Shown here piece after piece: positions 57,135 through 64,000 of a stretch of DNA of 64,000 bases (within the stretch, counting starts at the first letter, position 1; each line of letters begins with the position of its first letter). This DNA is from Meandrina meandrites (taxonomy: Eukaryota > Cnidaria > Anthozoa > Scleractinia > Meandrinidae), in the NCBI GenBank assembly GCA_963693305.1, contig OY855914.1:20268472-20332471 (forward strand). Reading direction: 5' to 3'. The notes beneath the pieces are model-generated. The model had not been told where the DNA came from. It saw only the letters and a program-made list of their open reading frames with translations, and did not search any database. A program made the position numbers and the translations under genes.

Positions 57135-57675
57135 AGGTGGGGTAAACCCCACACCCCAGGATTTAGCTCGCTGTTTGCCACCAGCCACCATTCGTTGAAA
57201 CTTTTATCCGCTTTATTTCTGGTTTGATGCATCGTCGGCAATCTTTTCGTGAGCTTTTTCAGTATTGCATTTTTCGCCGGCCAATCTCTTGTTGAGACCT
57301 TTTGAAAATAGTTGTATAAAAAACAAACGTAGTTACACGACCTGAGATTAAACTGCTTGAACTGGCAAATGACATTACCCAAAAAGGTCACCCCTATTTC
57401 GTCACCGACCTGTTCTAAAGAAATGCCGACTTTTTTTAGTACTGAAATTAAATACCATAATTTTGGTTTGGGAGGGTGGCTCATCTCTTCGTGGGGTAAA
57501 AACCACACCCCTTCGTGGTCGTAGAGGCCGTCAAGATCTTTTTCCGGCATGATTTCTTTTATTTTTTTTTATTAACTCTTCCTCCTCTTCCAGCAACATT
57601 TCGTTAAGCGTGGAGAGCAACTCAGTTGCAAATACCCCACCGTAAGGGTCACCCAAACTCATTTTTCCCGCCATG
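57131..57675 (-). pseudogene. Unknown Polinton protein, probable homopolymer frameshift
   Basis: The minus strand holds an intact 139-codon frame (57550-57131) with LYDHEGVWFLPHEE, WYLISVLKKVGISLEQVGDE, QFKQFNLRSCNYVCFLYNYF and FNEWWLVANSELNPGVWG. Upstream, ATG 57673 opens MAGKMSLGDPYGGVFATELL followed by LEEEEELIKK, which runs out of frame after a run of nine A (T at 57562-57570). Losing or gaining one A would join the two into about 180 residues. The family is unknown. It lies convergent to the membrane-protein gene and divergent from the integrase. Confidence 0.55.
57137..57159 (+). terminator. GTGGGG/CCCCAC hairpin, copy 2
   Basis: The same 23-base string as at 55113 (GTGGGGTAAACCCCAC then ACCCCAG) lies right at the meeting point of two convergent genes. 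A diverged version (GTGGGG, AAAA loop, CCAC) occurs inside the convergent gene at about 57491-57511. Confidence 0.5.
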
Positions 57676-57702
57676 TATATATGTCCGCGCATAATTATTT
57701 AA

Positions 57703-58692
57703 ATGGACAGAAAATTGGAGCGGCGTTATTACAGCCCACAAGGTTACTGGAAAGGTATCTCTGCAATTAAAAAATTAGCGGTTGCTGCAAAGGTACCTGA
57801 AGTTGTTGCTAAAGAATGGTTGTTCAAACAAGCGCTTTGGCAGATCTACCTCCCCGCTCCGCGTTACATTCCTCGCCCAAAATTCGACGTGCCTACACCC
57901 AACAAAGTGCATCAGGCAGACCTTCTTTTTCTGCCGCACGACAAAGTGGGCCGTAGCACTTACAAATACGCGCTTACCGTTGTTGATGTTGCCAGCAGAT
58001 TCAAAGAAGCTCAGCCTTTAACCTCTAAAAACTCTGATGAGGTTGCCAAAGCTTTTAAGACAATTTATACACGTGGACCTCTGAAGTGGCCACAGATTCT
58101 GCAGGTTGATCCTGGGCGTGAATTTATGGGCGCTGTTACAAAAGAAATGGAAAATCACAAAACTTCTATCAGACGCGGCCACCCTGAAATACATAGAGAC
58201 CAAGCTATCGTTGAACGTTTTAACCGCACCCTGGCCGAGCGCTTGTTCGGGCACCAGTGCGCGATTGAAATGCGTAGCAATGAGGGTCAGCGGTCCACAG
58301 AGTGGGTAAAAAGGCTCCCCTCAGTTGTTTCTGCTCTGAACAACCAAGTCACGCGGTTGATTGGTATGAAACCTGCTGCCGCAATCAAGAAAAAAAATGT
58401 TTATGCAGAACCGTCAACTAAATATTTGAGACCTGTTGGTTTGAATGAAAAAAAGCTCCCCTCCATAGTTTTGGTTCGATATTTGTTCCAACCTGGTGAG
58501 CTTGAAGGTGGTGTTAAAAGAGCCACTGATCCAATCTGGTATTTGAAAGTTTACAACCTTGAACGTTCTTTTACCAAACCTGATCAGCCCGTTCTCTACT
58601 ATTTACATGACGGACCCAAACGCGGCTTTGTACGTGAAGAACTGCTTGTTGTACCTCCAGATACCACTCTTCCTCCAGCTAACTTGAACTAA
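57703..58692 (+). CDS. Polinton integrase (rve type)
   Basis: 329 residues. It is a retroviral-type DDE integrase that joins the element to host DNA. The catalytic triad is Asp73 (HQADLLFLP), Asp136 (LQVDPGREF) and Glu171 (IVERFNRTL), with Asp-Glu 35 positions apart. A C-terminal part (PIWYLKVYNLERSFTKPDQPVLYYL) has the look of the chromodomain/SH3-like tail seen in Polinton integrases. No HHCC zinc domain is evident at the N-terminus. The frame is intact. Upstream sequence (57676-57702) is shared with the divergent unknown gene and contains TATATATG. The end overlaps the convergent PolB by 4 bases. Confidence 0.92.
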   Translation: MDRKLERRYYSPQGYWKGISAIKKLAVAAKVPEVVAKEWLFKQALWQIYLPAPRYIPRPKFDVPTPNKVHQADLLFLPHDKVGRSTYKYALTVVDVASRFKEAQPLTSKNSDEVAKAFKTIYTRGPLKWPQILQVDPGREFMGAVTKEMENHKTSIRRGHPEIHRDQAIVERFNRTLAERLFGHQCAIEMRSNEGQRSTEWVKRLPSVVSALNNQVTRLIGMKPAAAIKKKNVYAEPSTKYLRPVGLNEKKLPSIVLVRYLFQPGELEGGVKRATDPIWYLKVYNLERSFTKPDQPVLYYLHDGPKRGFVREELLVVPPDTTLPPANLN

Positions 58693-61600
58693 ATATGATA
58701 TTCGATTGGTTCTGTGTGTATCCCGTCGGGCAGCACCCATCGTTTGTCATAATACGCACTCAACCCCAGCTTCTCCTGCTCGTAAGTTACTATTTTTCCA
58801 TCCCGCATCCGAAACCCTCTGTTTGTTGCCATATCCTTGTTTCCTTCTAGCGCTGCCTTGAAACGCCTCCAGGTTATATCGTTTTGCTTCCTCGACATAC
58901 CCTTTGTGCTGAACTTCTTTTTTTCTCCTCGGTCGTCAATATAGTAGCATTTGGAGCAAAGTCCAATCATTCTGTCCCCCTCACATTCCAGCTTAAACAG
59001 ACCAGGTGTTCTACCACTCCACTTGTCCCATGCCAGCCAATTCTTTTTTTGTTTTTCGAATTCTGCTTTCATCTCTGGTCGTACAATGTCTTCGAGTTTC
59101 TTGCCGGAGATTGCCAAGTAGTTGCTGTCCGTGTCCATTTGGATCAGCTCGAAATCTTTTCTGTCAAAGTACCTGTCAAGGAAGTCGTAATAGAATTCCA
59201 ACATCCTCAGCTTTGCCAGCTGATAGACTGCTATTCCGACCTGAAACGGTCTTCTTATTGTGATCCGTGCCTTCCGGCTTTCTAACTCATACGCCTCCCC
59301 GATCTCGTCAAGGGTTGAGAAATATGCACTTCGAAGGGCTCTGTCGACTACCTTCTCATCTTTGGTGTAAATGACGTTTTTTTGGCGCTCCAAGGCTTCT
59401 ATTAGCTTACCGTACCCACTGTTTCCCAACAGTTTGAACACATCGGCCAGCAGCGCTTTGCTTTTTTCCTTATCTCCTGTTCGGCGCGCCTCCGTCACTT
59501 GTTCCACAAACCAGGGGAAGATCTTTGCCGGTGTGTAGTCAATTGTCCGATAAACCTTTGTTATTTCCGCTCCGTGATTCACATACCAGAGCAGCAGAGG
59601 GGCGTATAGTAGTATCCTCTTTGCCGACAACGCCCCCATGAGTTTCTTATCTTCCCCGCGTTTTCTTCCTGTATCCTGCAAGTATTTTAGCATATGCTTG
59701 GGGACAGCTTTTGTTGGCACCGCTTTGTTGTAGAAGAATGGACACATTTCCTCGAACTTTGGGTGCAATGGCTTCGGAATCTCTATATCTACTTCTGCGA
59801 ACCCGAACCAGCTTCCTTCTTTGAGAGTTTGTGTTAGTTGAAAAGGCATTACCAAGTCGTCATAGTGGTGTTCAACTCTTTCCTTTCCGCAGGGCATTTC
59901 TCTAAGCATTGTTGAGAGATACAGGGCGTTGGCATCGTAGCCGAGGATGTTTTGACAAAGTTGCGGTTCTTCTATTTGATGTGATCTTATTCTTGTTTTC
60001 CCAACTTCGTGGTATCTTGTGAAAATGATGCTTGGACCACCTACAACCGCTTCTTTCAGCATCTCGTACGCTTCTTTGCTTGGGGCGTAAAGATCCGCGC
60101 CGCGCTTAATAGACCCTTTTAGCAAGTAATTTAAGCTCACCCCTGGAACGCTGACTGCGTCTTTCATTATGTCAATCCCCTTCTCTTCGTAGAAGTTTTT
60201 CATCTTTTGCAGCGCCTCAAGTCCTGGGGCCACATCCAGATCATTATAGTAACGCACCCAGTCTTTGAAGGTTTTCATTCCCTTTTCTCGGAACAGCTTC
60301 TTGCAGGCTTTCCATTCCGACAGATTTAGCACAAAGTTTCCTTTCATCTTTGAATACCAATGCAGGTAATCAGGCAATCCCGGGTAATCCAGCTTTTCTA
60401 GGCTGTCAAACCACTCGTATGGGAGCCAGGATTTCGTTGTTTTACAATCGTAGGCTTTTACCCATTTCTCGTAGGAGGTACCTGGTCCAAGGTAGTTCAT
60501 TATGTCAAGGAAACGGAAGCCAGAAGTGAGTATGAACATAATTTTGTTTCCGTTCTTTGCCACTCTTACTTTGTTGGTTGTGTCCGCGAGTTTTTCCGCA
60601 AAGTACTCTTTGATCAGATTCAGATCGTATTGCCCCGAGTTGAACCCGGTAACTACCACCTGGTCGCACCATTCTTCAATCTTTTTCCTCTGGTCTTTTG
60701 GTAGCAGGGCGACGTCTGCTGGCATAAACTCCTCTCTTACTCGTTTCCTGATGTTTCTGCCCCGCCTCTCCAGCTCTTCCACAAACTTGCGAGTCATTAT
60801 TTTCGGATCTCTTTCACAGATGTGGGTTGGCTCTCTTTCAAGCGTGTCACCAATGCTCACCGAGACTGGAACGTGTTCGTTAACGATAGTGAGTCTGTCT
60901 GTCAGCTCCTTCCGCTTACTTTCGTCTCCGTACGACTCGAAATCGTAGAAGATCGCGTGTGGGTAGCTTTTTGATTTTGCTTCTGGTAGTTGTTCGACAT
61001 ATCTATCTCCAACTTCGCACGTCCAACACTCTATTACTTCGTATCCTGCCTTTCTGAGATAAGCTGTTCTTCTCTTTGTTGCCTGGTAGAGTTCTTCTCT
61101 TGTTTTACCGTCATGTCCGATTATTCTGTCGCGATCCTGGTGACATTTTGGACAGCCGTGCCAGTGGCAACCATGGTATTGAAACACAATCTTATCCTTA
61201 TGGTTGTAACCATCAACCGGGCCTTTTCCTATCCAACGCTCTCCTCCGTGGCCTGACATTGCGTGATGAATGGGGATTTTCCGATGCTTTGCTACGTACT
61301 CAAGCCACTGAATTGATTCTTTTGAGGCTTTATGCTTTGGGAAAAACGCTTTCTGGTAAGCTGACTGTGGCGCTTCAACCTTTTCTCCGGGACAATCTAT
61401 TACTGTTTTCCCTTGCACACATCTATCTGCATGACGTTGAAGATTGCAAACCTTTGTGAATCTTGCGTTGCAATGGGTGCATGCATAAATTTTCGCTAAC
61501 TTTGTAATGTCTTTTATCAAAAATGAATGCTCTCCAAAAATACCGATTGTCATAACGTTTTTAAACTTCGACGCTGAATTTCTTGTGAGGTGCCATACAA

Positions 61601-62654
61601 CTTCTTTATCATCCACACGCTCTGGTATATAAACCCTGATGCCTAGCCAACTAGAGAAAGCGGTGCCCTTATTCAGGTGCATTTCTACCTTTTCCAATTC
61701 ATCGAGTGAGGTTTTTACACAGTTCGTCGGTGTATCCCTGAGCTTGAAGAAACTCTTCACCAGACCTTGTGCCGCTTTTGTGCTTCGATCCGCCCTAGCT
61801 CCTCTGTGCACAGCGATACAACGCCATAGACAAATGTTATCTCTATAGGTGTCCAGTGTCACCATTGCATGATTCCCACGCGCAAGGTTGCGTAGCCAGT
61901 CTGGTAATGGGCCTGTCCCCATCAGAGGTTGCCGGTCGAGCACAACTTTTACATCAACAGCATAGTAGTGGTCGAAGATCCATTTTGTGTCTGGTCTTTC
62001 GATTCTATCTACTTCCAGACGTTCAGACTCCCTTTCCCTCAGCCATTTTTCCGCGTCTTCTAGCATGTTTATCCATCGGGAGCCTTTTTCAGTTTGGTAG
62101 AAGGTAAGAAAGGTTCCGTCTTCAATGTTGCGCAAATTAAATGCAAAAACGTACCTTATGTAAAATGATGTTCTTACGTTCTTTCTTATTTTTTCCATAA
62201 ATTTTGATGTTTGGTCTCTTTCCAGATTCTTTTTGAAGCGCCACCGAATATAACGCCTACCTTTTATCTTCTCTACACCCTCAGTTGTTTCGTCCTTGTA
62301 CTTATCCACAACCTCATTCTGGTAGTCTGCCACATTTCTTATGTTTTGGGGGTGGATGGGATCAAACTGCCTCAGAAGTTCAAACTGTCTAATTATTTTT
62401 TGTCTTCTGTTCCTTTTTCTTGGGGGCGCTATTGGTCGGTAAGGTTTTGGTTTTAAAGGTGGTTTTAATCGCTTCTTTGTTTCTTCTGGGATTGGTTCTT
62501 CCAGCACATTCCTTATTATCTTTTTAACAGCAGGGGCGTTTTCTGAAAGTAATTGCGATAAATAGCGCAACTCTGCCGTGAAAGTTTTGTTGATTTTCGT
62601 TATCACGATCCCGATAATTTCTGTTTGTTTTCTTTTTAACACCGTTACTACCAA
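58689..62654 (-). CDS. Protein-primed DNA polymerase B
   Basis: About 1,320 residues, intact. A family B polymerase of the protein-primed group, which copies the element from its TIRs. Exo I is FYDFESYGDES (about 568), Exo II NSGQYDLNLIKEYF (about 670), motif A YDANALYLS (about 905), motif B KLLGNSGYGK (about 1073), motif C MDTDSNYL (about 1170). The N-terminal third carries a C2H2 zinc finger (CTHCNARFTKVCNLQRHADRC, about 389-411) and an HGCHWHGCPKCH motif like that of HNH/VSR-type regions (about 492-503). The frame opens with TTG at 62654 and a TGA lies just upstream; no ATG occurs before about residue 160, so the true start is unclear (non-ATG, splice or frameshift). Confidence 0.92.
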   Translation of the reverse strand: MVVTVLKRKQTEIIGIVITKINKTFTAELRYLSQLLSENAPAVKKIIRNVLEEPIPEETKKRLKPPLKPKPYRPIAPPRKRNRRQKIIRQFELLRQFDPIHPQNIRNVADYQNEVVDKYKDETTEGVEKIKGRRYIRWRFKKNLERDQTSKFMEKIRKNVRTSFYIRYVFAFNLRNIEDGTFLTFYQTEKGSRWINMLEDAEKWLRERESERLEVDRIERPDTKWIFDHYYAVDVKVVLDRQPLMGTGPLPDWLRNLARGNHAMVTLDTYRDNICLWRCIAVHRGARADRSTKAAQGLVKSFFKLRDTPTNCVKTSLDELEKVEMHLNKGTAFSSWLGIRVYIPERVDDKEVVWHLTRNSASKFKNVMTIGIFGEHSFLIKDITKLAKIYACTHCNARFTKVCNLQRHADRCVQGKTVIDCPGEKVEAPQSAYQKAFFPKHKASKESIQWLEYVAKHRKIPIHHAMSGHGGERWIGKGPVDGYNHKDKIVFQYHGCHWHGCPKCHQDRDRIIGHDGKTREELYQATKRRTAYLRKAGYEVIECWTCEVGDRYVEQLPEAKSKSYPHAIFYDFESYGDESKRKELTDRLTIVNEHVPVSVSIGDTLEREPTHICERDPKIMTRKFVEELERRGRNIRKRVREEFMPADVALLPKDQRKKIEEWCDQVVVTGFNSGQYDLNLIKEYFAEKLADTTNKVRVAKNGNKIMFILTSGFRFLDIMNYLGPGTSYEKWVKAYDCKTTKSWLPYEWFDSLEKLDYPGLPDYLHWYSKMKGNFVLNLSEWKACKKLFREKGMKTFKDWVRYYNDLDVAPGLEALQKMKNFYEEKGIDIMKDAVSVPGVSLNYLLKGSIKRGADLYAPSKEAYEMLKEAVVGGPSIIFTRYHEVGKTRIRSHQIEEPQLCQNILGYDANALYLSTMLREMPCGKERVEHHYDDLVMPFQLTQTLKEGSWFGFAEVDIEIPKPLHPKFEEMCPFFYNKAVPTKAVPKHMLKYLQDTGRKRGEDKKLMGALSAKRILLYAPLLLWYVNHGAEITKVYRTIDYTPAKIFPWFVEQVTEARRTGDKEKSKALLADVFKLLGNSGYGKLIEALERQKNVIYTKDEKVVDRALRSAYFSTLDEIGEAYELESRKARITIRRPFQVGIAVYQLAKLRMLEFYYDFLDRYFDRKDFELIQMDTDSNYLAISGKKLEDIVRPEMKAEFEKQKKNWLAWDKWSGRTPGLFKLECEGDRMIGLCSKCYYIDDRGEKKKFSTKGMSRKQNDITWRRFKAALEGNKDMATNRGFRMRDGKIVTYEQEKLGLSAYYDKRWVLPDGIHTEPIEYHI

Positions 62655-62887
62655 CGTAAATTTTGGTCAATTTTCTTCTTTTAGCGCTTTTTAGAAAATA
62701 TCCAAAACGAATCCAACGATTTAAAAAAAAAAAACTATTACAACACATGTTTGATAATGCAGAGAATATAAATCCAAATATATTATTAACGTTGATTTAC
62801 TGGAACAAGTCCAAATTAATCCTTTAAGGAGGCGATTGAAGCGACGAAAAACTTGCATTACAAATTCACGGCGGCGAAAGATAAGTC

Positions 62888-63317
62888 AAATACACGTTTT
62901 GGTGTTACTTCGAAGTAATTTCATCAAAGCAGTATCTGCGTCTCGGTCCGTTTATCATTATAATGCAAAAAGCGTGGTTTGAAGTATATTTGCGATTTAT
63001 TCGAAATCAAACATACATATTTTTTCTATTCTTGTGTATTTGATATGCAGTACACCATAGTTTCAGATACTGGTGTTAGCTTTTTTTACGCCAAATCGTA
63101 TTCGCGAATAATTCAAGTTTAACTGATATATTGTTTTTCTTTTTATCGTTGTCATGGAAATATCAATTTTCCTAAAAAAATATGCTATATCAAACTTCAA
63201 TGCAATTCCAATGTCTGGTGTAAATTTCACATCGATCTGAGTCCGGGAAGTTTGATAAATGGCCAAATGAAAATGTTTGGTATAGTCCAGAAAAAAAAAA
63301 AAACTGTAGAGACACCT
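62888..63317 (-). repeat. Polinton right terminal inverted repeat
   Basis: Complement of the left repeat, uninterrupted, about 430 bp. The outer end reads AGGTGTCTCTAC inward. Identity with the left arm is high but not perfect (for example atattggaattg against acattggaattg), which indicates some age since insertion. Confidence 0.9.
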
Positions 63318-63821
63318 TAAACCAAGAACTAGCCTGCGAGCAGACTCCCAAACAAATTGGCGAGCGAAGCGAGCCGAGAAGGGCCTGGGCAGCACATTTT
63401 GACAGCTTGGGGCCTTTCCATATTTTGAACTGTGCTAATTTCATTGACAAATTCTCAATAATTTTTAAATTATGTTTTCATTTTAGCGTCTTTTAATTTG
63501 GTCCGTTCTGGTTGGTTTTGAGTCATATTTGGCGTTTCTTGGTCTCTTTTGTAGCTGTTATTTAGACCGTCAGGCAGCGCTTCTCCTTTCCTCCAGCTGC
63601 GAAGGAGACAATTTGGTGTTCTGATATCATAGAGAAATCAGTAAATCCAAGAGATAGCTGATGTAAGTTAGCGACTGGTCGGAATATTGACGTCATGAAC
63701 AGTTTTGAAGTCCACCCAGTTGAGCAGACCAAATCGAGGCCTGTCTGAATAGGGTTAACAAAAGCGAATAAGGCTTTCATTTAGATTATCACTGCTGCAC
63801 GTTTATTATCTCTTTTTTCAG
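63318..63821. other. Intron sequence right of the Polinton
   Basis: Non-coding, with a polypyrimidine tract (ctctttttt) and cag acceptor at its end. No exon. Confidence 0.45.
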
Positions 63822-63890
63822 ACGATGAGGATCTCCATAGCAGACCTAGACGAGCGATCCTGCGAACAACTGTCTTCGCAGATATCGTCG
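63822..63890 (+). CDS. Host gene exon after the Polinton intron
   Basis: A short 69-nt exon with acceptor ...tcttttttcag and donor gtaggt, phase 1-1, encoding DEDLHSRPRRAILRTTVFADIVG. It joins the exon at 44471 in frame and adds a second basic site (RPRR) shortly after RRKR. A small exon is easier to predict by chance than the module exons, so confidence is lower. Downstream exons lie outside the window. Confidence 0.6.
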
Positions 63891-64000
63891 GTAGGTTATA
63901 CAACTTGTCAGAAACCATAGCACATTACTTATGATCAATTGTAGTCGTTCCTAACTGATAGCAAATAGAATAGTTGCTATATTTAGGTTTTATTAGAGAA

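Larger units (their letters stand above)
45071..63317. mobile_element. Maverick/Polinton, about 18.2 kb
   Basis: The bounds are set by terminal inverted repeats: both ends read AGGTG(C/T)CTCT inward, and about 430 bp match at high identity once a 968-bp insertion in the left repeat is removed. The cargo is diagnostic for Polintons: protein-primed PolB, rve integrase, A32-like packaging ATPase, adenain-like protease, double-jelly-roll MCP and a penton-like protein, plus several accessory virion-like genes. It lies in an intron of the host gene. The usual 6-bp target duplication is not seen (gtctta on the left, taaacc on the right), so either the edges have drifted or the terminus is off by a few bases. 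Several genes carry single stops or likely frameshifts, so this copy is defective. Confidence 0.93.

Noticed and set aside
45065..63323. 6-bp target duplication of the Polinton
   Set aside because: Flanks gtctta and taaacc do not match; I cannot claim one.

Overview
The window reads as nuclear DNA of an animal, most likely an anthozoan cnidarian such as a stony coral (inference). It is AT-rich, with short exons in long introns, tRNA-derived SINEs, and remains of Penelope-like, BEL/Pao and non-LTR retroelements, foldback elements, MITEs and a Polinton. No species-level marker was checked.

Host gene. One gene runs on the + strand through the whole window and leaves it at both sides. Fourteen exons can be read between 5489 and 63890. 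Each has AG/GT borders, and every one is phase 1-1 with a length divisible by three. Nearly every exon encodes one extracellular module: eight sushi/CCP modules (5489, 6204, 11157, 18693, 23525, 37207, 38473, 43037) and four HYR modules (7078, 36842, 41546, 42461). Two last exons (44471, 63822) carry basic, furin-like sites. The product should be a large secreted or cell-surface modular protein. The first and last exons, signal peptide and any anchor lie outside the window.

Introns. They hold a 68-bp minisatellite (about 3203-4435) and a 1.24-kb hAT-like element with a perfect 8-bp target duplication (9089-10329). A foldback element is split by a 3.4-kb hAT-like element that itself carries a dead Penelope-like RT (13742-17859). 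Also present are a pogo/Tigger-like MITE (21147-21664), a TIR element (24338-25528), a broken BEL/Pao element (about 26297-33690), a non-LTR retrotransposon with an internal deletion (34631-36640), several tRNA-like SINEs (two as head-to-head pairs) and many microsatellites.

Polinton. The intron between 44698 and 63822 is filled by an 18.2-kb Maverick/Polinton (45071-63317). Its terminal inverted repeats are about 430 bp; the left one is broken by a 968-bp insertion. It carries a protein-primed DNA polymerase B, a retroviral-type integrase, a packaging ATPase, an adenain-like protease, a double-jelly-roll major capsid protein and a penton-like minor capsid protein. Accessory virion-like genes include a collagen-like fibre, a PLA2-like protein with a zinc-ribbon leader, a paralogue of that leader, a hydrophobic membrane protein and small basic proteins. 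PolB and integrase would replicate and insert the element; ATPase, protease and capsid genes would build a particle; fibre and PLA2-like genes would serve attachment and membrane breach. At least four ORFs are cut by a single in-frame stop and others by likely homopolymer frameshifts, so this copy looks recently inactivated. A TATATA(A/G)G-like motif sits a few bases before most start codons, and a GTGGGG/CCCCAC hairpin recurs at gene ends.
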